Positions 1 through 8,846 of a stretch of 64,000 nucleotides of DNA are shown here, one piece after another. Made by a program: the position numbers and the translations under genes. Numbering within the stretch: the stretch's first letter is position 1; each line of letters starts with the position of its first letter. The stretch is taken from positions 61,212 through 125,211 of the forward strand of contig CAWGKV010000010.1 of NCBI GenBank assembly GCA_963823165.1, written 5' to 3'. The notes below the pieces were generated by a model that worked only from the letters and a program-made list of their open reading frames with translations, ran no database searches and was not told the origin of the DNA. This stretch comes from Roseiarcus sp963823165 (GTDB lineage: Bacteria; Pseudomonadota; Alphaproteobacteria; Rhizobiales; Beijerinckiaceae).

Positions 1-1
1 C

Positions 2-472
2 ATCTCGGCGGTGCCTCCGATCATGGTGAGGACCGCGGCCAATCCAGGCGGGTTGCCAAAGGAGGTGTTCGACGGACTGCAGGCGCAGGTGGCGGCCAAC
101 CGCGCTCAATTCTACTACGACCTGCCTGCCGGTCCGTTCTACGGGTTCAACCGCCCGGGCGCGAAGCCCATGCAGGGCGTGATCATGAACTGGTGGCGCC
201 AGGGCATGATGGGCGGGGCCAAGGCGCATTACGACGGCATCGTCGCCTTCTCCCAGACGGACTTCACCGAGGACCTGAAGGCCATCGGCGTGCCGGTCCT
301 CGTCATGCACGGCGACGACGACCAGATCGTGCCCTACGCGGACTCAGGGCCGCTGTCGGCGAAGCTTTTGAAGAACGGGACGCTGAAGACCTACCACGGC
401 TTTCCCCACGGCATGATCACGACCGAAGCCGCGGCGATCAACGCCGATCTGCTCGCTTTCATAAAGGGATGA
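2..472 (+). CDS. alpha/beta-hydrolase, non-haem chloroperoxidase-like, 5' end outside window
   Basis: The reading frame is open to the left edge of the window, so only about the last 156 residues are present. The visible part carries the family's 'NPGGLP' and 'GPFYGFNRPG' segments of the cap region. After these come the acid-bearing strand 'VLVMHGDDDQIVPY' and the terminal catalytic histidine in 'GFPHGM', both typical of alpha/beta-hydrolases called non-haem chloroperoxidases. These enzymes act as esterases or perhydrolases in the cytoplasm; the natural substrate is not predictable. The nucleophile serine should lie upstream of the window. A GTG at position 11 is in frame but internal, because homology continues to its left. 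Confidence 0.85.
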   Translation: MSAVPPIMVRTAANPGGLPKEVFDGLQAQVAANRAQFYYDLPAGPFYGFNRPGAKPMQGVIMNWWRQGMMGGAKAHYDGIVAFSQTDFTEDLKAIGVPVLVMHGDDDQIVPYADSGPLSAKLLKNGTLKTYHGFPHGMITTEAAAINADLLAFIKG

Positions 473-682
473 GTTCCGCGCCGCATTCGCGAGGGCGGAG
501 CGGACGGGAAGGCGCCGGACAAGGTTCAAACGTCCCGCTCCCGGCCAGCCTTCGCAACGAGCTGCGGTCCTGGCTTAAATCCGCCTGGAAACTCCTATGT
601 GGGACGGGGACCGCGCAAACATGGTGGAGGGGGCTTGATAGGGCCGAGGCTCGATCAGGGCAGCTCGGAAGCGGAGAAGGCG

Positions 683-1147
683 ATGTCGACATTCGAAGGC
701 GGCTGCGCCTGCAGCCATATCCGCTACCGGCTCGCGGCGAAGCCGATGTTCGTCCACTGCTGCCACTGCCGCGACTGCCAGCGGCAGACCGGCAGCGCCT
801 TCGTGATCAACGCGCTGATCGAGACCGAACGCGTCGAAAGGCTCGAGGGCGAGACCGAGGCCGTTCCGGTCCCGACCGACAGCGGCCGGCCGCATGTCAT
901 CCATCGGTGCCCGGTCTGCAAGATCGCGGTCTGGAGCCATTACGGCGGTCTTCTGCCGCTGAGCTTCGTGCGCGTCGGGACGCTGGATGAGCCGTCCGCG
1001 CTTTCGCCGGACGTCCACATCTACACGCGCTCAAAGCTGCCGTGGGTCGCCCTGCCCCACGGCGTTCCCGCCTTCGACGCCTATTATGACAGGAGCGCGG
1101 TGTGGCCGGCGGCGAGCCTCGCGCGCCGTCGGGCGCTTTTCGGCTAG
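683..1147 (+). CDS. GFA-family (CENP-V/Mss4-like) zinc protein
   Basis: A 154-residue protein of the glutathione-dependent formaldehyde-activating enzyme (GFA/CENP-V) family. Zinc-binding cysteines are visible as CxC at residues 8 and 10, a 'CCHCRDC' cluster at 26-32, and 'CPVC' at 76-79. The ATG at 683 was chosen over the longer frame starting at 599 because a good ribosome site, GGAGAAGG, lies just before it and homology begins there. Most family members have no proven formaldehyde chemistry, so the specific role is open. A second family member lies at 28140-28541 on the other strand. Confidence 0.88.
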   Translation: MSTFEGGCACSHIRYRLAAKPMFVHCCHCRDCQRQTGSAFVINALIETERVERLEGETEAVPVPTDSGRPHVIHRCPVCKIAVWSHYGGLLPLSFVRVGTLDEPSALSPDVHIYTRSKLPWVALPHGVPAFDAYYDRSAVWPAASLARRRALFG

Positions 1148-1211
1148 ACTTGCAGCCGGAACTGCTTCCCGTCGGGCAGGTTTCCTCGCTCGGGCTTCGA
1201 GGAGCAATGCG

Positions 1212-1728
1212 ATGGAAAATCGTCAGGACGAAGAGGCGCGCCGGAAGGTGTTCGATCTCATCAAGGACATCCGGGTCGCGCAAATGGTGACCGGCAAGTC
1301 CAGGCGGGAAACTTCATTCGCGCCCGATGGTCGCGCGGCTGGAGCAATTCGATGGAGAACTGTGGTTCTTCACGTCGGCGGCCTCCGGCAAGATCGGCGA
1401 CATCGAGGAGACCGGCGAGGTTCTGCTGACCTACTCCGACCCGGCGCGACAGAATTACGTCAGCGTCGAGGGCGAAGGCGAAGTCATACGCGATTCCGGC
1501 AAGGCCACAGAACTGTGGAGCGAACCGATGCGGGTCTGGTTCCCGAAAGGCCCGACCGATCCGGACATCGCCCTCGTGCGGGTCAAGGTCCGCGAGGCGA
1601 CCTATTGGGACTCGCCCTCGAGCCCGTTCGTCATGGTCTACGGCTACGCCAAGGCCATGACGACCGGGGAGCGCCCCAACCCGGGCGGGGCCAGCCATGT
1701 CGAGTTCTCGCGCGGCGCGCCTCCATAG
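1212..1728 (+). pseudogene. pyridoxamine 5'-phosphate oxidase-like (general stress protein 26 type) gene with one frameshift
   Basis: The N-terminus (residues from 'MENRQDEEARRKVFDL' to 'RVAQMVT') is in one frame and the remainder ('GGKLHSRPMVARLE' onward to 'GGASHVEF') is in the next. Removing one base near 1293 joins them into a continuous 171-residue split-barrel FMN-binding protein of the general stress protein 26 type. The start ATG at 1212 has a GAGGAG ribosome site seven bases upstream. The motif 'LHSRPM' and the strand 'GELWFFTSAASGK' are family hallmarks. Either the gene is a recent pseudogene or the extra base is a sequencing error; the other indels in the window favour error. Confidence 0.8.
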
Positions 1729-1777
1729 AGCGCCATTGGGGGGATCGTCGAGTTCGGCTGTGCTATTGACGGGGCGC

Positions 1778-2167
1778 ATGATCCGCCGGCCTCTTGCGGC
1801 CTTGACCGCCCTCGCGACGCTCGTTCCCGCGATCGTGTTCGCGCAGGACGCAGCGCCGGCCAACACGCTGATCGACCTTCGCCGCCAATTCGTCGGCTGT
1901 CTTTCCCGATCCCCGCTCGTCGCGACCGGCTCGCGGGTGACGATCGTTTTCATGACGAAGCGCGACGGCTCGATCCTCGGCAAGCCGCGGATCAGCTATT
2001 CGCATCTCGAAGGCGACGCCGACGCCCGCAAGCATTTTCTCGACGACGCCGAGCGCGCGGTCGACTCCTGCCTGCCGCTGAAAGTGACGCCCGCCCTCGG
2101 CGCGGCGATCGCCGGACGGATGTTCACGATCACGCTCGGGCGGGAGAAGCCGGAGAGGGCGATCTAG
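1778..2167 (+). CDS. exported protein with TonB/TolA C-terminal-like domain
   Basis: A 129-residue protein with a clear signal peptide (MIRRPLAALTALATLVPAIVFAQ, cleavage after residue 22 or 23). The mature part contains 'VTIVFMTKRDGSILGKPR' followed by 'AERAVDSCLPLKV', which is the strand-helix pattern of the TonB/TolA C-terminal fold. No transmembrane anchor or proline-rich spacer is present, so this is not a complete TonB; the function is unknown. The start was placed at the signal peptide rather than at the upstream in-frame ATG at 1697, which would overlap the preceding gene. It lies 49 bases after that gene. Confidence 0.6.
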   Translation: MIRRPLAALTALATLVPAIVFAQDAAPANTLIDLRRQFVGCLSRSPLVATGSRVTIVFMTKRDGSILGKPRISYSHLEGDADARKHFLDDAERAVDSCLPLKVTPALGAAIAGRMFTITLGREKPERAI

Positions 2168-2259
2168 AATGACGACGGTGGCAAGAGAAATTGAAAGATG
2201 AGACAGACTTGCAGCGAGCCAAACTAACGAACTATATTATACCGAGGGAGAGCGATGTC

Positions 2260-2592
2260 ATGCTCGGAATCTTTGGGAGAGGCCCGAGCCCGATTCTGGT
2301 CGCGGCTGCGCTCCTCGGCACGCTGTCTCAATCGGCAAGCGTGGGCCAAGGAGTTGGAGCTCCAGAAGGCGCCGTGAGCGAGAAAGCCGAGACCGGAAGC
2401 ATTGGGCCCGGAAAAGTGGTAGAAATGCCGTCCGGGAACCACCCTTTGACGGGCGCCGAGCGCGCGGCTCGCGAACGGGCGCACCGGGCGCCGCCCCCAC
2501 TGCACCCAGCGCCCCCGCTGCGGCGGCACACGACTGAGCCGCAAGTGCGAGGAACCGGCGGCCCCCCGACCGTTCCCTCGGCCGACCCCTAG
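2260..2592 (+). CDS. short exported protein sharing the leader of the neighbouring 552-residue protein
   Basis: A 110-residue protein: a hydrophobic N-terminal segment (about residues 8-28), then 'TGSIGPGKVVE', then a proline- and arginine-rich tail ending 'GGPPTVPSADP'. The motif TGSIGPGKVVE and a downstream 'APPL..HTT..QV...GGPPT' pattern also occur, in the same order, in the mature N-terminus of the convergent protein at 2761-4419. It looks like a truncated paralogue keeping only that leader region. The start is placed at 2260, after GGGAGAG; a longer frame from 2191 is possible. Function is unknown. Confidence 0.5.
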   Translation: MLGIFGRGPSPILVAAALLGTLSQSASVGQGVGAPEGAVSEKAETGSIGPGKVVEMPSGNHPLTGAERAARERAHRAPPPLHPAPPLRRHTTEPQVRGTGGPPTVPSADP

Positions 2593-2699
2593 AACTGGAT
2601 TGATGCAGTGGCCGCAAAGACGCGGTCCGTCAGGCCGGGCGGCTCCCGGGAGAGCGGCTTCCTCGAAAGCTTCAACATGCCCGCCTCTCAAACAATACA

Positions 2700-2725
2700 G
2701 GGCCGGACCCCGGAAGGTCCGGCCC
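2700..2725. terminator. hairpin between convergent genes
   Basis: A perfect 10-bp inverted repeat, GGGCCGGACC / GGTCCGGCCC, with a six-base loop. It lies between the stop codons of two convergent genes (2592 and 2761), so it could end transcription from both sides. The flanking sequence is moderately T-rich only when read on the minus strand. Confidence 0.7.
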
Positions 2726-2760
2726 CACTTGGCTGCCGTTGTAGGGGACTTACGCTAAGG

Positions 2761-4419
2761 TCACTTGCTCCTCCAACGCAACCAGTCGTTTCGGTCGTTT
2801 CCCCGTCCCCAGACGATGTAGTACGGCTGGACCGTGCTGCCGCTCACGTTCCAGAGGACCGTCTGGAAGGGTCCGCCACTCGGGAGCCAGCGCTCGGTTA
2901 CGGTGTAGTCGCCCCAGGCGCTTGCCCCGCTGATGCCGCCCACCACGAAGTCGTAGCCCCATGGCTGGGTCGGGTTCACGTTGTCCTGCAGGATGATCAA
3001 TCCGCCAGGGGCATTCAATCCCTGCGACATCGAGCAGCCGACGTAACCTTTTTCGTTCACCGCGCATCCTGCGTAGGCGAAGGTTTCACTCGTGCTGTAC
3101 GTCTGGTCGCTGCCGATGTAGGCGAGCGAATGCAGCTTGAAGTAGTTGTACACGATGTAGTTGTTGCCGTTGCTGAATGAGCTTGGACCCGCTTGATTCG
3201 CGATCTCGAGAATATCGTCGCCCGCGAAGGCCGAGTTGGCTTGGGCCCGATATTCAGCGGGCGTGATCACAACCGATTCGTACCTCGGATCCAGTCGGCT
3301 GCACCAGTTCGGCGAGCCGCATGCGGCGATTGAGAAGTTGTATGCGTTGACCCCTATCGTGTTCCAGAAGAAGGTTCCGCTGTTGTCGGGCCACCAGAAG
3401 ATACGCTCGTGCGAGCCATTGACCGTGCCGTCAAGGAACCAGTTCGATACAAAGTAGAACTGATCATGAGCGCTCGGCGCTTCTGCCAGTGCGAGCGTGA
3501 ACTCGGTGGTGCGCGTTATGTAGGTGTAGCTGACCCTCCCGCAGGAAACGAGGGAGTCGAGCGGCATTCGAACGAGCTGGGATGCCCTGAACCCCGAATT
3601 CGGCGGGTAATCGTTCCACGTGACGTACACGTTGTTGTTCGAGACCGAGATCTTCGGGTAGTCCAGCGTGTCCGTCGCCCCATCGCCGAAGTTCGATCCG
3701 TTGAACTTGTAAGTGCACCAGGACGTCGGCGTCGAGCCACGCGCGATATGCAGCGTAAAACCGTTGGTCGACGCTCCCTCTCCGGCGTAGTCCAGAAGCT
3801 CCATGATGAACACGTCGCGGTCCGGGTTGTAGACGACCTTCTGATCGCAACAGTACCCAGGCGAGAGCGTGTAGGGATCCTGATTCGCCCAGGCGATGCT
3901 TGCAGCACCGCCGTTCAGGGTGTAGGCGATGTTCCAGTTGCTAATCGCGATGACGGTTTTTCCGCTGTTCGCGGCGGACGGCTCATTGACGGTCGACTGC
4001 GCGCACCCCGAACATGTCGAATTGATCAAACTTGACTTAATAACGGTAAAGGTGGTGGCTGCTTGCTCAACCAGGGCGCTGGTCGGCGGGCCGCCGGGGG
4101 CTGCCACTTGCAACGCCGTTGTGTGCGATCCGAGCGGCGGCGCCAGATGCTTCGACTTGGCGGCCAGCACCAGTGCGTGAGCCGCGATCTGAGCGGGGCT
4201 CGGATTATAGGAGAAGTTGCTCGAGGATAATTCAACCACTTTCCCCGGGCCGATACTTCCCGTCTGGGCCAAGCCACTCATGGTGGCTCCAGCGTTTTGC
4301 GCCAGCGCCGGCGCAGCGGCTCCGACAGCGCCCAACAACGAAAGCCCCAAAGCTCCACCGACGAGCGCGCACGCCCGCAACGCCGCGACTCGGCGCGGAT
4401 CTTGTTCCAAATGTGTCAC
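2761..4419 (-). CDS. large exported protein of unknown function
   Basis: A 552-residue secreted protein. The GTG at 4419 was chosen because AGGGAA lies upstream and a signal peptide follows at once (hydrophobic 'LVGGALGLSLLGAVGA', likely cut near 'ALA-QNA'). The mature protein begins with 'TGSIGPGKVVE', shared with the short gene at 2260, then a low-complexity linker to about residue 110, then a Ser/Asn/Thr/aromatic-rich region with paired cysteines ('CSGCAQ', 'GYCCDQ', 'CGSPNWC') that suggests an extracytoplasmic beta-sheet fold. Motifs such as 'YPKISVSNNNVYVTWNDY' look propeller-like, but I cannot assign a family. It is probably a cell-surface or secreted protein. Confidence 0.65.
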   Translation of the reverse strand: MTHLEQDPRRVAALRACALVGGALGLSLLGAVGAAAPALAQNAGATMSGLAQTGSIGPGKVVELSSSNFSYNPSPAQIAAHALVLAAKSKHLAPPLGSHTTALQVAAPGGPPTSALVEQAATTFTVIKSSLINSTCSGCAQSTVNEPSAANSGKTVIAISNWNIAYTLNGGAASIAWANQDPYTLSPGYCCDQKVVYNPDRDVFIMELLDYAGEGASTNGFTLHIARGSTPTSWCTYKFNGSNFGDGATDTLDYPKISVSNNNVYVTWNDYPPNSGFRASQLVRMPLDSLVSCGRVSYTYITRTTEFTLALAEAPSAHDQFYFVSNWFLDGTVNGSHERIFWWPDNSGTFFWNTIGVNAYNFSIAACGSPNWCSRLDPRYESVVITPAEYRAQANSAFAGDDILEIANQAGPSSFSNGNNYIVYNYFKLHSLAYIGSDQTYSTSETFAYAGCAVNEKGYVGCSMSQGLNAPGGLIILQDNVNPTQPWGYDFVVGGISGASAWGDYTVTERWLPSGGPFQTVLWNVSGSTVQPYYIVWGRGNDRNDWLRWRSK

Positions 4420-5141
4420 GATTCCGTTCCCTGATTGATGCGGTCCGCAACCTGTCGGAGAGTTTCCGTCCCTTATAATTTTCGCGGCGCAAACCCACCC
4501 CGCCGTAAGATCCCGCAGGCTGCAATTGGTCAAAAATGCGGAAACCTAAAAAATTATTGACAGATACCGATGATGAGGTCAAGCGAGTTCTCGCCTCTGT
4601 CGCCTCTGTAGTGCATGATGAACGTTTGCTACTGTGCGTGACCGAAGGTTCGCTTCCTCCGGCTTGGCGCAGCTCCGCAACCCCAACGCGAATATCAAGA
4701 AAGAGCACCGCAAGGTTGTTGTGCTTGCCTTGCAGGAGACGCCCTTGGTGGCTGGCCCGCTGTCGAACTCCTGCGGCCTAGCGTCCGCGGGCCGCATCGG
4801 GGCCTTCGGCAATTCGGCAGATTCTCAACTTTCTGCTGCAGCGGCTTTTCCACCGTTGCGCCCTGCCGGTCCGGGATACTGCCACGAAAATAGAATGGCT
4901 GGCTGCAGCGTTATGCATCCTATGCATACCGCGACACCGGGCGTACCTCATTTTCATCCATAATGGCGCGCCGCAGGCGCTGGTTGGCTGCTATGGAGGC
5001 AGCGGGCTACCTAACGCTAAGAGCACCTGTTGATACTCGAACGCCGTCTACGTCAATGAGAGTTGGCAGCCGCGTTCATCCGCTACGGAGGCGCCTAGTC
5101 AGATGGATCGGAGACTTCATTGTCCGGCGGGTCGGGCGGAT
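4420..5141. other. stretch without a supported gene
   Basis: Short open frames occur on both strands, but none has a convincing ribosome site, family motif or codon pattern. The part next to 4419 is AT-rich and should hold the promoter of the exported-protein gene. A tandem TCGCCTCTG pair lies near 4590-4610. The rest shows nothing I can name. Confidence 0.5.
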
Positions 5142-5594
5142 TCAACCAACGTTGGCGCGCCTGCTCGTCCGACGGATTGGGTAGGGCCTGGACCGGTGGC
5201 GGCCGGATCGGTGCAGCAGCCGACGGGTGCACTTGAGTTCGAACTCGATCGGCGCAGCGGCCGACGGCGGCCCTGGCGGCGGTGGAAAGAAAAAGGTCAT
5301 CGAATGATCGGCTTCGATCCGGAAAGCGTAATCCCTGTCCCGGAAAAGCCGAGGCAAGATTGAGAACAGCGATCCTGTGAACGTGCCGTCGACAGTCCAG
5401 TCGGGACGGGCGCGGTATCGGTAGGCAATCCCAAATTGTCTCTTCAGGGCCTCCATGACTTCGATGATTGGAGCTCGACGCGCCTCGATCCGCATATTGT
5501 CGACGGTCCCGGTGACCATGACGTCCGCCTGGGCCGCTCCGGCGACGGTCGAGAGCGCAAGCCCGACAGCGAAGCTCCTGAACGGGATCCGCAT
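5142..5594 (-). CDS. exported protein with STN-like (secretin/TonB short N-terminal) domain
   Basis: A 150-residue protein starting at MRIPFRSF with a signal peptide cut near 'AAQA-DV'. Residues about 25-100 ('NMRIEARRAPIIEVMEALKR', 'GIAYRYRARPD', 'VDGTFTGSLFSILPRLF') match the STN-like pattern in many small alphaproteobacterial secreted proteins: an amphipathic helix followed by the 'G-(T/S)-F/Y-x-G-S/P-L' turn. The C-terminal 45 residues are basic and low-complexity, and may reflect read-through past the original stop. The start at 5594 was preferred over 5633 because of the signal peptide and an upstream GGAGG. Isolated STN proteins have no settled function. Confidence 0.6.
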   Translation of the reverse strand: MRIPFRSFAVGLALSTVAGAAQADVMVTGTVDNMRIEARRAPIIEVMEALKRQFGIAYRYRARPDWTVDGTFTGSLFSILPRLFRDRDYAFRIEADHSMTFFFPPPPGPPSAAAPIEFELKCTRRLLHRSGRHRSRPYPIRRTSRRANVG

Positions 5595-5666
5595 TGGAAA
5601 GTCGGGCCTCCGCCTGGACGGTTTATCGAGCATCCATGTAACGGCTTTGTCCGAGTGCGGCCAGCC

Positions 5667-5711
5667 TTCGTTTTGGTCCCTTCGTTACCTTCGTTTTTGG
5701 TCCCTTCGTAA
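5667..5711. repeat. two tandem copies of a TTCGTTTTGGTCCCTTCGT unit
   Basis: Two near-identical units, starting at 5667 and 5690, are spaced 23 bases apart and differ by one extra T in the second. On the minus strand they read as alternating AACGAAGG / GGGACCAAA blocks, a simple intergenic repeat. The remaining gene-free sequence on either side (5595-5948) shows nothing else. Confidence 0.65.
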
Positions 5712-5948
5712 GAGGAAGAGTTCGGGGGCCTGTCCGAGCTGCAACGCTGCTTCCCGGTTATTCCGGCTGCAAGCTGGCCCGACACCTCCGGCGCATTCGC
5801 CCGCGCTGAACTCAGGGCAATCGATGGCGAGGAGCGTCCGGCCGAACGTGCGCGGTGCGGACCGGTTGGCGGCGCTCGGGCCTAACCGGCGGGGCCTTGC
5901 GGCGCCGCCAATGGTCATTTTGGCGCGAAAAAGGGCGTTGCCTTCGTC

Positions 5949-6245
5949 TCAGCGCCCAGTGGGCCCGCTGCCGGAACCGCCGGTGGGGCTGCCGCCGGAA
6001 CCGCCGGTGGGGCCGCCGCCGGAACCGCCGGTGGGGCTACCGCCGGAAGAAGGACCAGACGTATGACCGGAGGACGAATGGCCGGAACCAGAGCTGCCGC
6101 TCGAGCTGGCACCCGAGCTGGCGCTGTTACCGCCCCCCGAGCTGGCGCCGTGACCGCCGCCTCCGGCCGAAGCGGATGACGACACCGCGACAAACGCGCC
6201 CAGAGCGAGGAAAGCGGCGGACCTCAGAATGATGCGAGCGTTCAA
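5949..6245 (-). CDS. small exported Gly/Ser-rich repeat protein
   Basis: A 98-residue protein. A signal peptide (residues 1-27, ending 'SSSASA') precedes a mature part made almost only of Gly, Ser, Thr, Pro and a few His. The end contains about four copies of an (S/G)PTGGSGG unit encoded by 24- to 27-base DNA repeats. The start codon appears to be TTG, with CGGAG seven bases before it; there is no in-frame ATG. Such proteins are often surface or cell-wall spacers, but no specific function can be given. Alternative frames over the same GC-rich repeats are shadows. Confidence 0.55.
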   Translation of the reverse strand: MNARIILRSAAFLALGAFVAVSSSASAGGGGHGASSGGGNSASSGASSSGSSGSGHSSSGHTSGPSSGGSPTGGSGGGPTGGSGGSPTGGSGSGPTGR

Positions 6246-6442
6246 GAATGATCTCCGTAATGATATTTGATGATCGACGACCGCGCCGATCTGCCGCGAG
6301 CGTTAGCGACGGCGCCTTGCGTGGCCCTGACTTTCGACCCTCTGGATCGGCGCGCTCAAAAAGGATCCGACTGAAACCGAAGCAGCGTCTGAGGGAGTGG
6401 GTGGCTGTTTGCGGCGAACGCAGCGCTTATGCTGGCGACGCT

Positions 6443-7438
6443 TCAGCCCTGGCGGCTCGGCTGCGGGCGCCATGACGCCAGCGAAAAAATCAAGAGGCAC
6501 GCCGCGATCAGGGCCAGGCCGAAGAAGAACACGGGGTCGGGGGCGAAATAGAGATCGGGAATCCATCTCGACATGGCCAGCGATATCAACGCTGTCAGCG
6601 CCGGCACGAGATTCCAGAACATCGTGGCGAAGCCGTTGTCGCCGCCCGTCACGGTGAGGGTGACCTGATACAGGATGCGTCCGAAGGACGCCGCGATGAT
6701 CGTGCCGGCGATCATGAGGGCGACGGCGACGAACTGGGCGTCGAACGCCAGTTCGGAGCGGCGGTAGAGAATGACGACCGTGGCCGGGATCAGGATGACG
6801 TTGGCGACGAAAAAGTTCGCCGCGACCGTGGCTAACTCCTCGTATTTCACGAACCACCGGTGCATCAGGGTCCCACCCAGCGCCGAGCAAATCGGCACGG
6901 GAATGACGTAAAGCCACCCGCCATGCTTGAGGCCTTCGGCCAGTTCGCCCATCGTCGGTCGGGCGAACTCGGGGATCTGGCTCCACACGACCGCCATCGC
7001 GCCAAGGAACGCGCCGAGGAAACACCCGAAAAACACGATCGGCGAGACCGGAATCGGAACCCGGGATATGAGCAGCGCCACCATGGCCGCCCAGAACGGC
7101 GACAGGTTCAAGATCGCCGAAACGATGACCGGATGCGAATGGCCGAGGCCGAAATTGTAGAGCAGCAAGCCGGTCATGCCGATTGCGAAGATGATCGCCA
7201 GTCCTCGATAGTTCGACGGCTCACGCAGCAAGGCGATGAAGTCGCGGCGGCTCGCGGGTCGGGCCGTCACCAGGGGAATGGAAATCAGGAGCGCAATCTG
7301 GGTCAGGCAGACGAACTGCACCGTGGTCAGGCGCCGCGCGGCGAGAAAGGAAAAAGGCTCCTGCACCGCCAGCAGGAGGGCGGTGACCACGGAATAGAAG
7401 CTTCCAAGCCTGTAGTTCGGGGGCGCGGAATGCGGCAT
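6443..7438 (-). CDS. DMT-superfamily (EamA) permease, copy 1
   Basis: A 331-residue integral membrane protein with about ten hydrophobic helices, typical of EamA drug/metabolite transporters of the inner membrane. Conserved landmarks include 'QEPFSFLAARRLTT', 'LYNFGLGHSHPVIVSA', 'NLSPFWAAMVALL' and 'TVTGGDNGF'. The start MPHSAPPNYRLGS was chosen because it aligns with the start of the upstream paralogue; a longer frame begins at 7492. It lies 108 bases downstream of its paralogue (7547-8593) on the same strand, and the two presumably arose by tandem duplication. The substrate is not predictable. Confidence 0.85.
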   Translation of the reverse strand: MPHSAPPNYRLGSFYSVVTALLLAVQEPFSFLAARRLTTVQFVCLTQIALLISIPLVTARPASRRDFIALLREPSNYRGLAIIFAIGMTGLLLYNFGLGHSHPVIVSAILNLSPFWAAMVALLISRVPIPVSPIVFFGCFLGAFLGAMAVVWSQIPEFARPTMGELAEGLKHGGWLYVIPVPICSALGGTLMHRWFVKYEELATVAANFFVANVILIPATVVILYRRSELAFDAQFVAVALMIAGTIIAASFGRILYQVTLTVTGGDNGFATMFWNLVPALTALISLAMSRWIPDLYFAPDPVFFFGLALIAACLLIFSLASWRPQPSRQG

Positions 7439-7546
7439 GTCGCAAGCAACTCGTTCGCGGCCTCTTTGCCCAATCGCGGGCATGGCGGCCAAGGCCTAAC
7501 ATGAACGCCGACAGGAAGCATGCGCAGGCCGGACCGGCAAGCAAGC

Positions 7547-8593
7547 TCAGCCGTCGGCCTGACCTTCCCCATGGGCGCGGAGAGAAGGAACGGCGGGAAG
7601 GGGCGCGGAGGAGGGTTGGCCCCAGGCCTTCAGCGAGAAGAACAGCAGCGACGCTACGATCAACCCGAGGCCAATGAAAAAGATCGGATCGACGACGAAG
7701 TGCAGGGCGGCGAGCCAGAACGACATCGCCAGCGATATGAAAGCGGTGAGCGCCGGGACGAGGTTGAAGAACATCGACACGAAGCCGTTGTCGCCGCCGG
7801 TGACGGTCAGGGCGATCTGATACAGAACGCGGCCGACGGATGCGGCTAGAATCGTCCCGACGATCATGAGGACGATCGCCGTTACGTGGTCAGAGAAGTG
7901 CAGCTCCGAACGGCTGTACATCATGATGACTGTCGCCGGGATGAGGACGACGTTGGCGACCAGGAAGTTCGCGGCGACCGCGGCGGATTCCTGGAATTGC
8001 CCGAACCATCTGGCGATGAGCGTCGCCCCCAGGGCGGTGCACAGCGGCACCGGAATCGCATAGATCCAGCTGCCCTGCAGAAAGTTGTTCAGGAGGCTGA
8101 TCGTCGGCTTGCCGCTCGCGCCGGTCTGGCTCCATGCGACCGCCACCGCGCCGATGAACGCGACCAGGAAACAGCCGAAAAACACCGCCGGCGAAACCGG
8201 GAACGGGACCTTCGATATCAAGAGCGCCACCAGCGCGGCCCAGAACGGCGACAGGTTGACGATCGCCGAGATGATCACCGGATTGGCCTTGCCGAGGCCG
8301 AAGTTGTACAGCAGCAAGCCGGCGAGGCCGACCGCAAACAGGACCGCCAGTTTCCCGTAATTCGACACGTCCCCCAGCAGCGCGACGAAGTCGCGTCGGC
8401 TCGCCCGCCGCGGCAGCGCCAGCAGCGGAATGGAGACCATGAGGGCGAACTGGGTCAGGAACACGAACTGCAGCGTCGTCAGACGGCTGGCGGCGAGAAA
8501 GGAAAACGGCTCCTGGGTCGCCATCAGGACCGCGGTGGCCAACCCATAGAGGCTTCCGAGCTTGTAGCTTTTCGCGGACGCGGAGCGCGGCAT
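7547..8593 (-). CDS. DMT-superfamily (EamA) permease, copy 2
   Basis: A 348-residue paralogue of the gene just downstream, sharing the same block order ('YKLGSLYG', 'QEPFSFLAASRLTT', 'LLYNFGLGKANPVI', 'SPFWAALVALLISKV', 'TVTGGDNGFVSMFFNL'). About ten transmembrane helices are expected. MPRSASAKSYKLGS at 8593 was chosen as start; the frame extends to 8848, but that extension is Arg/Pro-rich and unconserved. The two copies have diverged throughout, so the duplication is not recent. Confidence 0.86.
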   Translation of the reverse strand: MPRSASAKSYKLGSLYGLATAVLMATQEPFSFLAASRLTTLQFVFLTQFALMVSIPLLALPRRASRRDFVALLGDVSNYGKLAVLFAVGLAGLLLYNFGLGKANPVIISAIVNLSPFWAALVALLISKVPFPVSPAVFFGCFLVAFIGAVAVAWSQTGASGKPTISLLNNFLQGSWIYAIPVPLCTALGATLIARWFGQFQESAAVAANFLVANVVLIPATVIMMYSRSELHFSDHVTAIVLMIVGTILAASVGRVLYQIALTVTGGDNGFVSMFFNLVPALTAFISLAMSFWLAALHFVVDPIFFIGLGLIVASLLFFSLKAWGQPSSAPLPAVPSLRAHGEGQADG

Positions 8594-8846
8594 GCCAAAT
8601 ACCCTGAAAGGCGAGCGAAAAAGCCCGCGCTCTCTAAACGTCGCGCCGGAGCGATCGGCGCCGCCGCGGTTCGCCGTCTTTGCCGGTTGGGCGCTCGCGG
8701 AACCTGTCCGGGGCCCACGCGTCGTTTGGCGAAGATCGAGGTCGACAACTCTTGAAGCCAGCCGTCGGACCGGAGACGGACGGGGCGGGTGACGGGGCGG
8801 CCGGACGCCTCTATTCTGTCTCCCAGGCCATCTTACAGGACAGCCC

